From Streptomyces sp. (lineage in GTDB: Bacteria > Actinomycetota > Actinomycetes > Streptomycetales > Streptomycetaceae): a stretch of 64,000 nucleotides of DNA. The position numbers were made by a program, and so were the translations under genes. This document shows, piece by piece, positions 9,213 to 16,129 of the stretch. The stretch is from contig NZ_JAEKKT010000127.1 of NCBI RefSeq assembly GCF_019510245.1, forward strand, positions 124,001 to 188,000. Direction: 5' to 3'. The stretch's first letter is position 1; each line of letters starts with the position of its first letter. The notes below the pieces were generated by a model. The model saw only the letters and a list, made by a program, of their open reading frames with translations. It was not told the DNA's origin and did no database searches.

Positions 9213-10300
9213 GGTCCTCCTTCTGCAAGGGCTTCTCTGGGGGCGGCGGCCTCGGAGGTCCGGCGCCGGGGTACGAGGTGGTGGGCGGGGGCGTGGCGGC
9301 AGGCCGGGTCGGTGTTGCGGGCGTCTCCGGTGAGCGCGTACGCCTGGCAGCGGCAGCCGCCGAAGTCGGTGGTGCGCAGGGCGCAGCCACGGCAGGGCTC
9401 GCGCATCCAGGACTCGCCCCGGTAGGCGTTGAACGCCTTCGACTCCGCCCAGATCCAGGCCAGTTCACGGTCCCTGACATGGGGCGGGTCGAGGCCGGGC
9501 AGGGTGGCCGCGGCCGGGCAGGGCAGGACGGTGCCGTCGGGGGTGACGGTGAGCGAGATCCGGCCCCAGCCGCCCATGCAGGGTTTCGCCGTGCCGGTGA
9601 GGAGGTCGGGGGCGACCCAGACCAGCTCCGGTTCGTCCAGGCGCCGGCGCCAGCGCAGGACCGCCTCGCGGGCCCGCTCGACCTGGCCGGGCAGCGGCAG
9701 CAGCGCGGCGCGGTTGCGGGCCGCCCAGCCGTGGTACTGGGTGTTGGCCAGCTCGATCCGGTCCGCGCCCCAGGCCACACCGAGCGCGATCAGGTCCTCG
9801 ACGGCGTCCAGGTTGCCCCGGTGCAGGACGACGTTCAGGCCGAAGGGCAGGCCCGCCGCCCGGATCAGCCGGGCCGCGCGCTCCTTTGCCGCGAACGAGC
9901 GGGCGCCGGCGATGCGTTCGGCGGCGGTCGGCTCCGCGTGCTGCACGGACAGCTGCACACCGCGCAGCCCGGCGCCGACCAGCTCTGCCAGCCGCCGCTC
10001 GCTCAGCCCGAGTCCGCTGGTGACGAGCTGGGTGTGCAGGCCGGCGGTGTCGGCGGCGCCGACCAACTCGGTCAGATCACGTCTGAGCAGCGGCTCGCCA
10101 CCGGACAGGTGGGTCTGGACGACGCCCAGTTCACCAGCCTGCCGGAACACCTCGCTCCACTGCCCGGTCTCCAGCTCCGCTGACCGACCGATCAGTCGGA
10201 CAGGATTCGAGCAGTAGCCGCAGCGCAGCGGACAGGCGTGGGTGAGTTCGGCGAGCAGCGCCCAGGGCGGCGCCGGTCTGCCCGGCTCCGGGGTCGTCAT
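9209..10300 (-). CDS. pqqE: PQQ biosynthesis radical SAM protein PqqE
   Basis: ELTHACPLRCGYCSNP radical SAM CxxxCxxC, SPASM-type C-terminal cysteines (CRGCALRTTDFGGCRCQA); ATGA overlap with pqqD (alternative start at 10309). Confidence 0.93.
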   Translation of the reverse strand: MTTPEPGRPAPPWALLAELTHACPLRCGYCSNPVRLIGRSAELETGQWSEVFRQAGELGVVQTHLSGGEPLLRRDLTELVGAADTAGLHTQLVTSGLGLSERRLAELVGAGLRGVQLSVQHAEPTAAERIAGARSFAAKERAARLIRAAGLPFGLNVVLHRGNLDAVEDLIALGVAWGADRIELANTQYHGWAARNRAALLPLPGQVERAREAVLRWRRRLDEPELVWVAPDLLTGTAKPCMGGWGRISLTVTPDGTVLPCPAAATLPGLDPPHVRDRELAWIWAESKAFNAYRGESWMREPCRGCALRTTDFGGCRCQAYALTGDARNTDPACRHAPAHHLVPRRRTSEAAAPREALAEGGP

Positions 10301-10551
10301 CGCAGCCATCCCTCCTTCCGTAACGCCGTCAGGAACTCCGGGACCTCGGCCGCGACCGGGGCGCCCGGGAACGCCTCGGCCAGTTCGGCGACGATCTCCG
10401 GGACCGCCCGGCTGCCGTCGCACAGCCGGAGCACCCCGCCCGCCCGGCCGTGCAGCACGACCACGCGCTCGGGCAGCAGCAACAGGTCCGTGCCACGGAC
10501 CCGGTCGTGGCGCAGTACGACCGCGCGGGCGAGGACGGGCCGCCAGGTCAT
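10297..10551 (-). CDS. pqqD: PQQ biosynthesis peptide chaperone PqqD
   Basis: MTWRPVLARAVVLRHDRVRGTDLLLLPERVVVLHGRAGGVLRLCDGSRAVPEIVAELAEAF..., ATGA overlap with pqqC stop. Confidence 0.9.
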   Translation of the reverse strand: MTWRPVLARAVVLRHDRVRGTDLLLLPERVVVLHGRAGGVLRLCDGSRAVPEIVAELAEAFPGAPVAAEVPEFLTALRKEGWLR

Positions 10552-11303
10552 GGCCCGCCGCCGTCCCGGGCGTCGCCCCAGCCACCGGTGTCCCCGCGGT
10601 CGACGGCGTCGAGCAGTGCCCACAGCACCTCGCACTTGTAGGCGAGCGCGGCCACGGCGCGCTGCTGCTCCTCGCGGGTGCGGGCCCAGGCCTGGACCAG
10701 CGCGAGGGCCTCCGCGCCGTCCCGGGCGCCCTGGTCGACGCGGGTGCGGAAGTAGCCGAGGCCGGCCGGGTCGATCCACGGGTAGTGGCGTTCGAAGGCG
10801 GTGATGCGGGTGCGCATGAGACCGGGCGCGGACAGTTCGGTGAGGGAGGCGGCGACCGCGTCCAGGGCGGGGCGCAGCCGGCAGAAGGTGACGTACCCCT
10901 CGACCGCGAAGCGCACCCCGGGCAGCACCCGGGAGCTGTCCCACAGTTGTTCGCGGGGGACCCCGGCGGCCTCGCCGAGGCGCAGCCAGCGCTCGATGCC
11001 GCCCTCGCCCTCGGCGTTGCCGTCGTGGTCGCGGATGCGCCGCAGCCATGGACGGCGCAGTGCCGGCCGGTCAAGTTTGGCGAGGATCAGGGCGTCCTTG
11101 ACGGGGATGTGGCGCTGGTAGTGGAAGCGGTTGGTGATCCAGCGGCGCAGTTCGGCCGGGGTCAACTCACCCCGGTGCATGCGCTGGTTGAAGGGGTGCC
11201 GGTCGTGGTAGCGGTCGGCGGTGACGGCGCGCAGCCGTTCGGTGAACTCCGGGACCGGCCAGGGGTCGGCGGCCGTCCCGGCGTGGACGGCGGTGACGGT
11301 CAT
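10548..11303 (-). CDS. pqqC: Pyrroloquinoline-quinone synthase PqqC
   Basis: YHDRHPFNQRMHRGELTPAELRRWITNRFHYQRHIPVKDALILAK... typical PqqC. Confidence 0.95.
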   Translation of the reverse strand: MTVTAVHAGTAADPWPVPEFTERLRAVTADRYHDRHPFNQRMHRGELTPAELRRWITNRFHYQRHIPVKDALILAKLDRPALRRPWLRRIRDHDGNAEGEGGIERWLRLGEAAGVPREQLWDSSRVLPGVRFAVEGYVTFCRLRPALDAVAASLTELSAPGLMRTRITAFERHYPWIDPAGLGYFRTRVDQGARDGAEALALVQAWARTREEQQRAVAALAYKCEVLWALLDAVDRGDTGGWGDARDGGGP

Positions 11304-11323
11304 GATGGCTCACCCAGGACGGA

Positions 11324-11464
11324 TCAGCGGTCGCCGAGGGCGTAGCCGGTCACTTCCAGGGCGGTCTCCACGACCTGGTAACCAGGGCTTCGCCAGACCT
11401 TTTCATCCGATGTCTGCGGGGCGGCGGGCTCCGACTGACGGTCCTCGGAGGTCGTCTCGTTCAT
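11324..11464 (-). CDS. pqqA: PQQ precursor peptide PqqA (46 aa)
   Basis: Short ORF absent from supplied track: MNETTSEDRQSEPAAPQTSDEKVWRSPGYQVVETALEVTGYALGDR; ExxxY motif (EVTGY) and position just upstream of pqqC. Confidence 0.88.
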   Translation of the reverse strand: MNETTSEDRQSEPAAPQTSDEKVWRSPGYQVVETALEVTGYALGDR

Positions 11465-11530
11465 GGGGTGGATACCTGCTTTCCTGAGGTTGGGGGGATC
11501 TCAGAGTGCAGAGAGAGGGGTCTCCTCTCA

Positions 11531-11572
11531 CAGGGATCGATCGGAAAACCCACAAGGATGTTCACATCCCTG
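11531..11572. promoter_or_regulatory. Nested inverted repeats upstream of pqqA
   Basis: CAGGGAT(11531-11537)/ATCCCTG(11566-11572) and GGATGT-TC-ACATCC (11556-11569). Confidence 0.45.
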
Positions 11573-11799
11573 TACCGGGTTCAGTGATAGGTCCGACGAT
11601 GCGCACCAGAGTCTCGGCAGAGACGGGCCGCGGTCAATGGTCCGGACCCATAACGTCGGATGCATTTCCGGCCAATCTCCACCCGCGGCGGCTGAGCCAC
11701 CGGCCAGTTCCGGCAGATTCCGCGGTCAGGAATGCGTCGGGCCCGGTGATCGTTGACGATGGGAGTACCACCTGTCGACAACCTAAGGATCGAGAGCTC

Positions 11800-12636
11800 G
11801 TGAGCAGCAAGGTCCCCCCGAAAATCCTCAACAACGGCGTCGAGATGCCCCAGCTGGGCTTCGGCGTGTGGCAGGTGCCGGACGACGAGGCCGAGCGGGC
11901 CGTCGCCACGGCGCTGGAGGCCGGGTACCGCAGCATCGACACAGCGGCGATCTACGGCAACGAAGAAGGCACCGGCAAGGCGATCGCCGCGTCCGGCGTG
12001 CCGCGCGAGGACATCTTCGTCACCACCAAGCTCTGGAACGCCGACCACGGGTACGACGCCACCCTGCGCGCCTTCGACGCGTCGCTGGCGAAGCTGGGCC
12101 TGGACTACCTGGACCTGTACCTCATCCACTGGCCGCTGCCGGGCCGGGGCAAGTACATCGACTCGTACAAGGCGTTCGAGAAGCTGCACGCCGACGGCCG
12201 CATCAAGGCGATCGGCGTCTCCAACTTCCTTCCGGAGCACCTGGAGCGGCTGATCGCGGAGACGTCGGTCATCCCGGCGGTCAACCAGATCGAACTGCAC
12301 CCGCATCTGCAGCAGCACGCGTCCCGGGAGTTCCACGAGGAGCAGGGCATCGCCACCGAGGCCTGGTCACCGCTCGGCCAGGGCAAGGGCCTCCTGGAGG
12401 TGCCGGCGATCGTCGCGATCGCGCAGAAGCACAACCGCACTCCGGCCCAGGTCGTGCTGCGCTGGCACGTCCAGCTCGGCAACGTCGTGATCCCGAAGTC
12501 CGTGACCCCGTCCCGGATCAGGGAGAACATCCAGGTCTTCGACTTCAGCCTGGACACCGAGGACCTCGCGGCGATCAGCGCGCTCAACGAGGACCGGCGC
12601 ATCGGCCCGGACCCGGCCACCTTCGACGTGGGCTGA
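11800..12636 (+). CDS. Aldo/keto reductase (2,5-diketo-D-gluconate reductase-like)
   Basis: MPQLGFGVWQVPDDEAERAV...LYLIHWPLPG...IGVSNFLPEHLERL; GTG start inferred at 11800. Confidence 0.9.
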   Translation: MSSKVPPKILNNGVEMPQLGFGVWQVPDDEAERAVATALEAGYRSIDTAAIYGNEEGTGKAIAASGVPREDIFVTTKLWNADHGYDATLRAFDASLAKLGLDYLDLYLIHWPLPGRGKYIDSYKAFEKLHADGRIKAIGVSNFLPEHLERLIAETSVIPAVNQIELHPHLQQHASREFHEEQGIATEAWSPLGQGKGLLEVPAIVAIAQKHNRTPAQVVLRWHVQLGNVVIPKSVTPSRIRENIQVFDFSLDTEDLAAISALNEDRRIGPDPATFDVG

Positions 12637-12655
12637 GCCCGAGCCCGGCCCGCGA

Positions 12656-12691
12656 GCGGCCGTTCCGCCGTCCACACGGCGGGGCGGCCGT
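12656..12691. terminator. Bidirectional hairpin between convergent genes
   Basis: GCGGCCGttCCGCCGT-ccac-ACGGCGGggCGGCCG stem. Confidence 0.6.
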
Positions 12692-12721
12692 TCGTGTTTC
12701 CCGACTCCCCCGCGGGGCCCG

Positions 12722-13333
12722 TCAGTCGGGGCGGACGTCCGCGTGCAGGACCTCGAACTCCTCCAGGCCGACCACGGTCACGCGCGCCTTGGCCGCGTCC
12801 GCGCGCCGGGCCTCGGCCTGGCCGGCGCGTGAGGCGGCCATCGACGCGCGGTCGACGAAGATCGAGCCGACCATGCCCCGGCCCCGCTGCCGGGCGACGA
12901 ACAAGGAGCACCGGGCGAAGCCGGGCAGCGCTTCCAGCCGGGGCACCGCCGAGGAGCGGAAGGTCTCGGCGAACAGGTCCGTGTCGGCGGGGTCGAACTC
13001 CACCCGGGTGGAGCGCATGCCACCGGCCGTTCTCGGCTGTTGCACGGCGTGGAAGACGGCGACCTCGTAGTTCTCGACGGCGACGGTGCCGGCGAACGGT
13101 TCCAGCATCGGCCTGCGCCGCTGGCGCATCACCTGGTCGCTGTTACGCCGGGCCGCCTCGGTGCCCCACCAGCTCACCGCGAGCAGTTTGCCCAGCTCCC
13201 GGTCGATGAAGACGCCCGCGCCCCGGTACTCGGGACGTTCTTCGAGCAGTTCGCGCCCTTCGCTGTTCAGTGCCCTGACGGCCGCTTCGAGCTTGGCCGG
13301 ATCGCCGGTGACGTACACCGTGCGTACGAACAT
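12722..13333 (-). CDS. Conserved hypothetical protein, dimeric alpha-beta barrel/monooxygenase-like repeat
   Basis: MFVRTVYVTGDPAKLEAAVRAL...; two ferredoxin-like halves suggested by sequence. Confidence 0.55.
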   Translation of the reverse strand: MFVRTVYVTGDPAKLEAAVRALNSEGRELLEERPEYRGAGVFIDRELGKLLAVSWWGTEAARRNSDQVMRQRRRPMLEPFAGTVAVENYEVAVFHAVQQPRTAGGMRSTRVEFDPADTDLFAETFRSSAVPRLEALPGFARCSLFVARQRGRGMVGSIFVDRASMAASRAGQAEARRADAAKARVTVVGLEEFEVLHADVRPD

Positions 13334-13526
13334 GACCCCTCGCCTCCCAGGAGCCACGGGAGCCACCGCTCGACCTCCGCACGGCTCCTGCGCAAATATC
13401 CGGAATGTCCTGCCCCACCAGTGTTCCGCGGGGCTCATATCACCGCAATGCGCGAGAAATCACCGAGTGGACATCCAGGGGTTGACGCGGACATGCAGCC
13501 GGGTCCACCTTGTACGCGACCCGGTC

Positions 13527-13539
13527 AGGAAACTTTCCT
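13527..13539. promoter_or_regulatory. CsnR-like palindromic operator upstream of chitosanase
   Basis: AGGAAACTTTCCT 13-nt palindrome ~20 nt upstream of proposed start; resembles the chitosanase-associated GGAAA-N-TTTCC operator bound by the ROK repressor CsnR. Confidence 0.6.
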
Positions 13540-13558
13540 AACAGAAGGGCCCCCCACA

Positions 13559-14254
13559 CTGCGCATCCGAACACTGACCCTCGCCGCGGCCTCCGGGGCC
13601 GCACTGCTCGCCGCCGGAGTGCTGCCCGCGAGCGCGTCCGGCGCCGTCGCACCGAAGTCCGCCCAGGAGGGCTCGGTCAGCGCGGCCGACCTGCTCGCCA
13701 AGGTGAAGTCCTGTTCCCAGATCTCCAGCGGCAAGTACAAGACCGACGACGAGACGTCGGCCACGATTCCCGTCTGCGGCAAGAACGGCGCGGTCTTCTG
13801 GAAGGCCGACATGGACATCGACTGCGACGGGCAGCGCACGACCAACTGCAACGAGGACCGCGACCCCTGGTACCAGGACGACACCGCCTTCCACCAGTCC
13901 GACGGCAAGCCGCTGAAGGCCGAGTCGCTGCCGTACATCGTGGTCCCCAGCTCCAGCAGCATCTGGAACTACTCCAGTGCCGGCATCAAGGGCGGCGGCG
14001 TGGTCGCCGTGATCTACAACAACAAGGTCGAGTACGCGGTGGTCGGCGACACCGGCCCCACGAAGATCATCGGCGAGGCCTCGTACGCCACCGCCAAGGC
14101 GCTCGGCATCGACCCCGACCCGGCGACCGGCGGCGCGGACTCCGGCGTGACCTACATCCTGTTCAAGAACTCCAAGGTGTCCCCCATAGAGAGTCACAGC
14201 GCGGCGGTGACCCTCGGCGACTCGCTGGCCAAGCAGTTCCTGGCGAACAACTGA
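13559..14254 (+). CDS. Secreted GH75 chitosanase, probable CTG start
   Basis: (L)RIRTLTLAAASGAALLAAGVLPASASG signal then ISSGKYKTDDETSATIPVCGKNGAVFWKADMDIDCDGQ...VVGDTGPTKIIGEASYATAKALGI, GH75 hallmarks. Confidence 0.85.
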   Translation: MRIRTLTLAAASGAALLAAGVLPASASGAVAPKSAQEGSVSAADLLAKVKSCSQISSGKYKTDDETSATIPVCGKNGAVFWKADMDIDCDGQRTTNCNEDRDPWYQDDTAFHQSDGKPLKAESLPYIVVPSSSSIWNYSSAGIKGGGVVAVIYNNKVEYAVVGDTGPTKIIGEASYATAKALGIDPDPATGGADSGVTYILFKNSKVSPIESHSAAVTLGDSLAKQFLANN

Positions 14255-14293
14255 CCGAGGCGCTTGCGCCGCGCCACAGCCCGGGGAGGGCGG

Positions 14294-14323
14294 ACGGCCC
14301 GGTACCGTGCGGTACCGGGCCGT
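14294..14323. terminator. Bidirectional terminator hairpin
   Basis: ACGGCCCGGTACC-GTGC-GGTACCGGGCCGT, perfect 13-bp stem with 4-nt loop between convergent genes. Confidence 0.8.
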
Positions 14324-14328
14324 TCCGG

Positions 14329-15246
14329 TCAGACGGGCCGTACCGCCGTGTGCACCGTGCGGACAGCGAGGACGAACAGGTCGGACCTGCGGTGCAGGCT
14401 CGCCGGGTCGGCCGGGTCGAGGAGGCGGTCCAGGGTGGCGCGGTCCTCGGCGTGGAGTCCGTCGGTGAAGGTGTCGCGCAACCGGGAGAAGATCTCGACG
14501 GCGTAGGCGCGGGCCCGGTCCGAGGCGGGAGCGGGCAGGTCGAGCAGGAAGCTGCGGGTACGGGCGTACTTGAGGCCGGCGGCGGACAGCAGCGTCGGCC
14601 AGTCCTCGGTCTCGGCGACCGAGCCGGGCAGTTCGGCGCGCATCCGCGTGAACCACTCCTCCTGCAGCGCGTCCAGCTGCGCCTGGAGCCCGGGCCGGCC
14701 GATGCCGATGTCGCGGGGCAGGAAGCGGCTGGGCAGGCCCCCTTCGAGGACGGCCAGCGTGCCGCCGGGCGCCAGCCGCTCGGCGAAGGCGGTGAGCGCG
14801 GCCCGCTGGTCCCCGAGGTGGTGCAGGCTGTGCCCGGCCCACAGCAGGTCCGCCGGGTAGTCCAACTCTTCCAGCACCTCCGGGAGTTCACCGGCGAGCA
14901 CACCGAAGCGGTCACCCACGGCCAACCGCTCGGCGCGGGCCCGGGCCCGGTCGAGGAGCGGCTCGCTGCCGTCGACGGCCAGCACCCGCGCGCCCGGGAA
15001 CACCTCGGCGAACAGGCACGACACCACCCCCGGCCCACTGCCGACGTCGACGATCAGCCCCGGCTCGGTGACCTCCTTGCCGAGCCAGCTCAACGCGCTC
15101 TCGTACAGGGGCGCGAAGAGCTCCGCCTGCGACTCCAGGTGCCCGGCCATCTCGGCCCAGTCGAGGTCGGTGCCGGAGTGGGCGTGGTTGTGGTCGTGGG
15201 AGTGGGTGTGCTTACGGGTGTCCGCGTGGTGGTGGTCGTGCGCCAT
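14329..15246 (-). CDS. SAM-dependent methyltransferase with His-rich N-terminus
   Basis: MAHDHHHADTRKHTHSHDHNHAHSG... then LIVDVGSGPGVVSCLFAEVFPGARVLAVDGS. Confidence 0.85.
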   Translation of the reverse strand: MAHDHHHADTRKHTHSHDHNHAHSGTDLDWAEMAGHLESQAELFAPLYESALSWLGKEVTEPGLIVDVGSGPGVVSCLFAEVFPGARVLAVDGSEPLLDRARARAERLAVGDRFGVLAGELPEVLEELDYPADLLWAGHSLHHLGDQRAALTAFAERLAPGGTLAVLEGGLPSRFLPRDIGIGRPGLQAQLDALQEEWFTRMRAELPGSVAETEDWPTLLSAAGLKYARTRSFLLDLPAPASDRARAYAVEIFSRLRDTFTDGLHAEDRATLDRLLDPADPASLHRRSDLFVLAVRTVHTAVRPV

Positions 15247-15297
15247 GGGATCAGCCTCTCGTCCGGATGCCGCCAGGGTGCGACGACGCACGGTTTC

Positions 15298-16062
15298 GTG
15301 AAGATCGAGGGCGCGTTCCCGCCGCGCGTCGCCGAGGACTGCGCCCGGCTGCTGTGGCGGGAGACGGGGTACGACCCGGAGGATCCGGGCAGCTGGAAGG
15401 ACCCCGTGGTGTGGGTGGGCGGCATGGCGCAGGGCCCGTTCGCGGCGGCCGCCAACTCCGTGGAACTGCACAGGGCGTTCGATCTGCTGGTCGGCGAGGG
15501 CCGCTGGGTCCCCCGGTACTCGCTGGGGAGCTTTCCGCTGCGGTTCCCGCACCCGCAGGAGCCGGACGACGCCGGGTGGCACATAGAGGGCAGCTACCTC
15601 CCGGACGGCGTCGAGACCCGCTGGTACTACACGAACCTGCGCTCCCGCGACCGCGCGCTGCTGATGCTCTTCCTCTTCTCCGAGGTGACCGAGCAGGACG
15701 CGCCCACCCGGATCCGGGTCGGCTCGCACCTCGACATCCCGGCGGTCCTGGAGCCGTACGGCGAGGACGGCGTCTCGATGCTGGAGATCGCCCCGCAGGT
15801 CGTCGAGGCCTCCGCGCACCGCCCCCTCGCGTACGCCACCGGCCGCCCGGGCGACGTCTACCTCTGCCACCCCTTCCTGGTGCACGCGGCCCAGCCCCAC
15901 CACGGCACCCGCCCCCGCTTCATGGCACAGCCGCCCTTGATGCCGGCCGTCCCCTACGAGCTGGAGCGGGCGGACGGCGACTACTCGGCGGTGGAGCACA
16001 CGATCCGCCGAAGCCTGAACCCCCGCGCCCCAAAGGGGCGCTGGGGGCACCCCCGGCCGTAG
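15298..16062 (+). CDS. Phytanoyl-CoA dioxygenase family protein (start uncertain)
   Basis: GFVKIEGAFPPRVAEDCARLLW...WHIEGSYLPDG...GDVYLCHPFLVHAAQPHHGTRPRFM. Confidence 0.75.
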   Translation: MKIEGAFPPRVAEDCARLLWRETGYDPEDPGSWKDPVVWVGGMAQGPFAAAANSVELHRAFDLLVGEGRWVPRYSLGSFPLRFPHPQEPDDAGWHIEGSYLPDGVETRWYYTNLRSRDRALLMLFLFSEVTEQDAPTRIRVGSHLDIPAVLEPYGEDGVSMLEIAPQVVEASAHRPLAYATGRPGDVYLCHPFLVHAAQPHHGTRPRFMAQPPLMPAVPYELERADGDYSAVEHTIRRSLNPRAPKGRWGHPRP

Positions 16063-16091
16063 GCTGGGGGAGGAACTGCGCGACCAGCCAC
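16025..16091 (+). repeat. Dispersed intergenic repeat, long form, copy A
   Basis: GCGCCCCAAAGGGGCGCTGGGGGCACCCCCGGCCGTAGGCTGGGGGAGGAACTGCGCGACCAGCCAC. Confidence 0.85.
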
Positions 16092-16129
16092 ACACGGCCC
16101 GCAGTCGGCGATCTCACCTCAGCCGGCCG

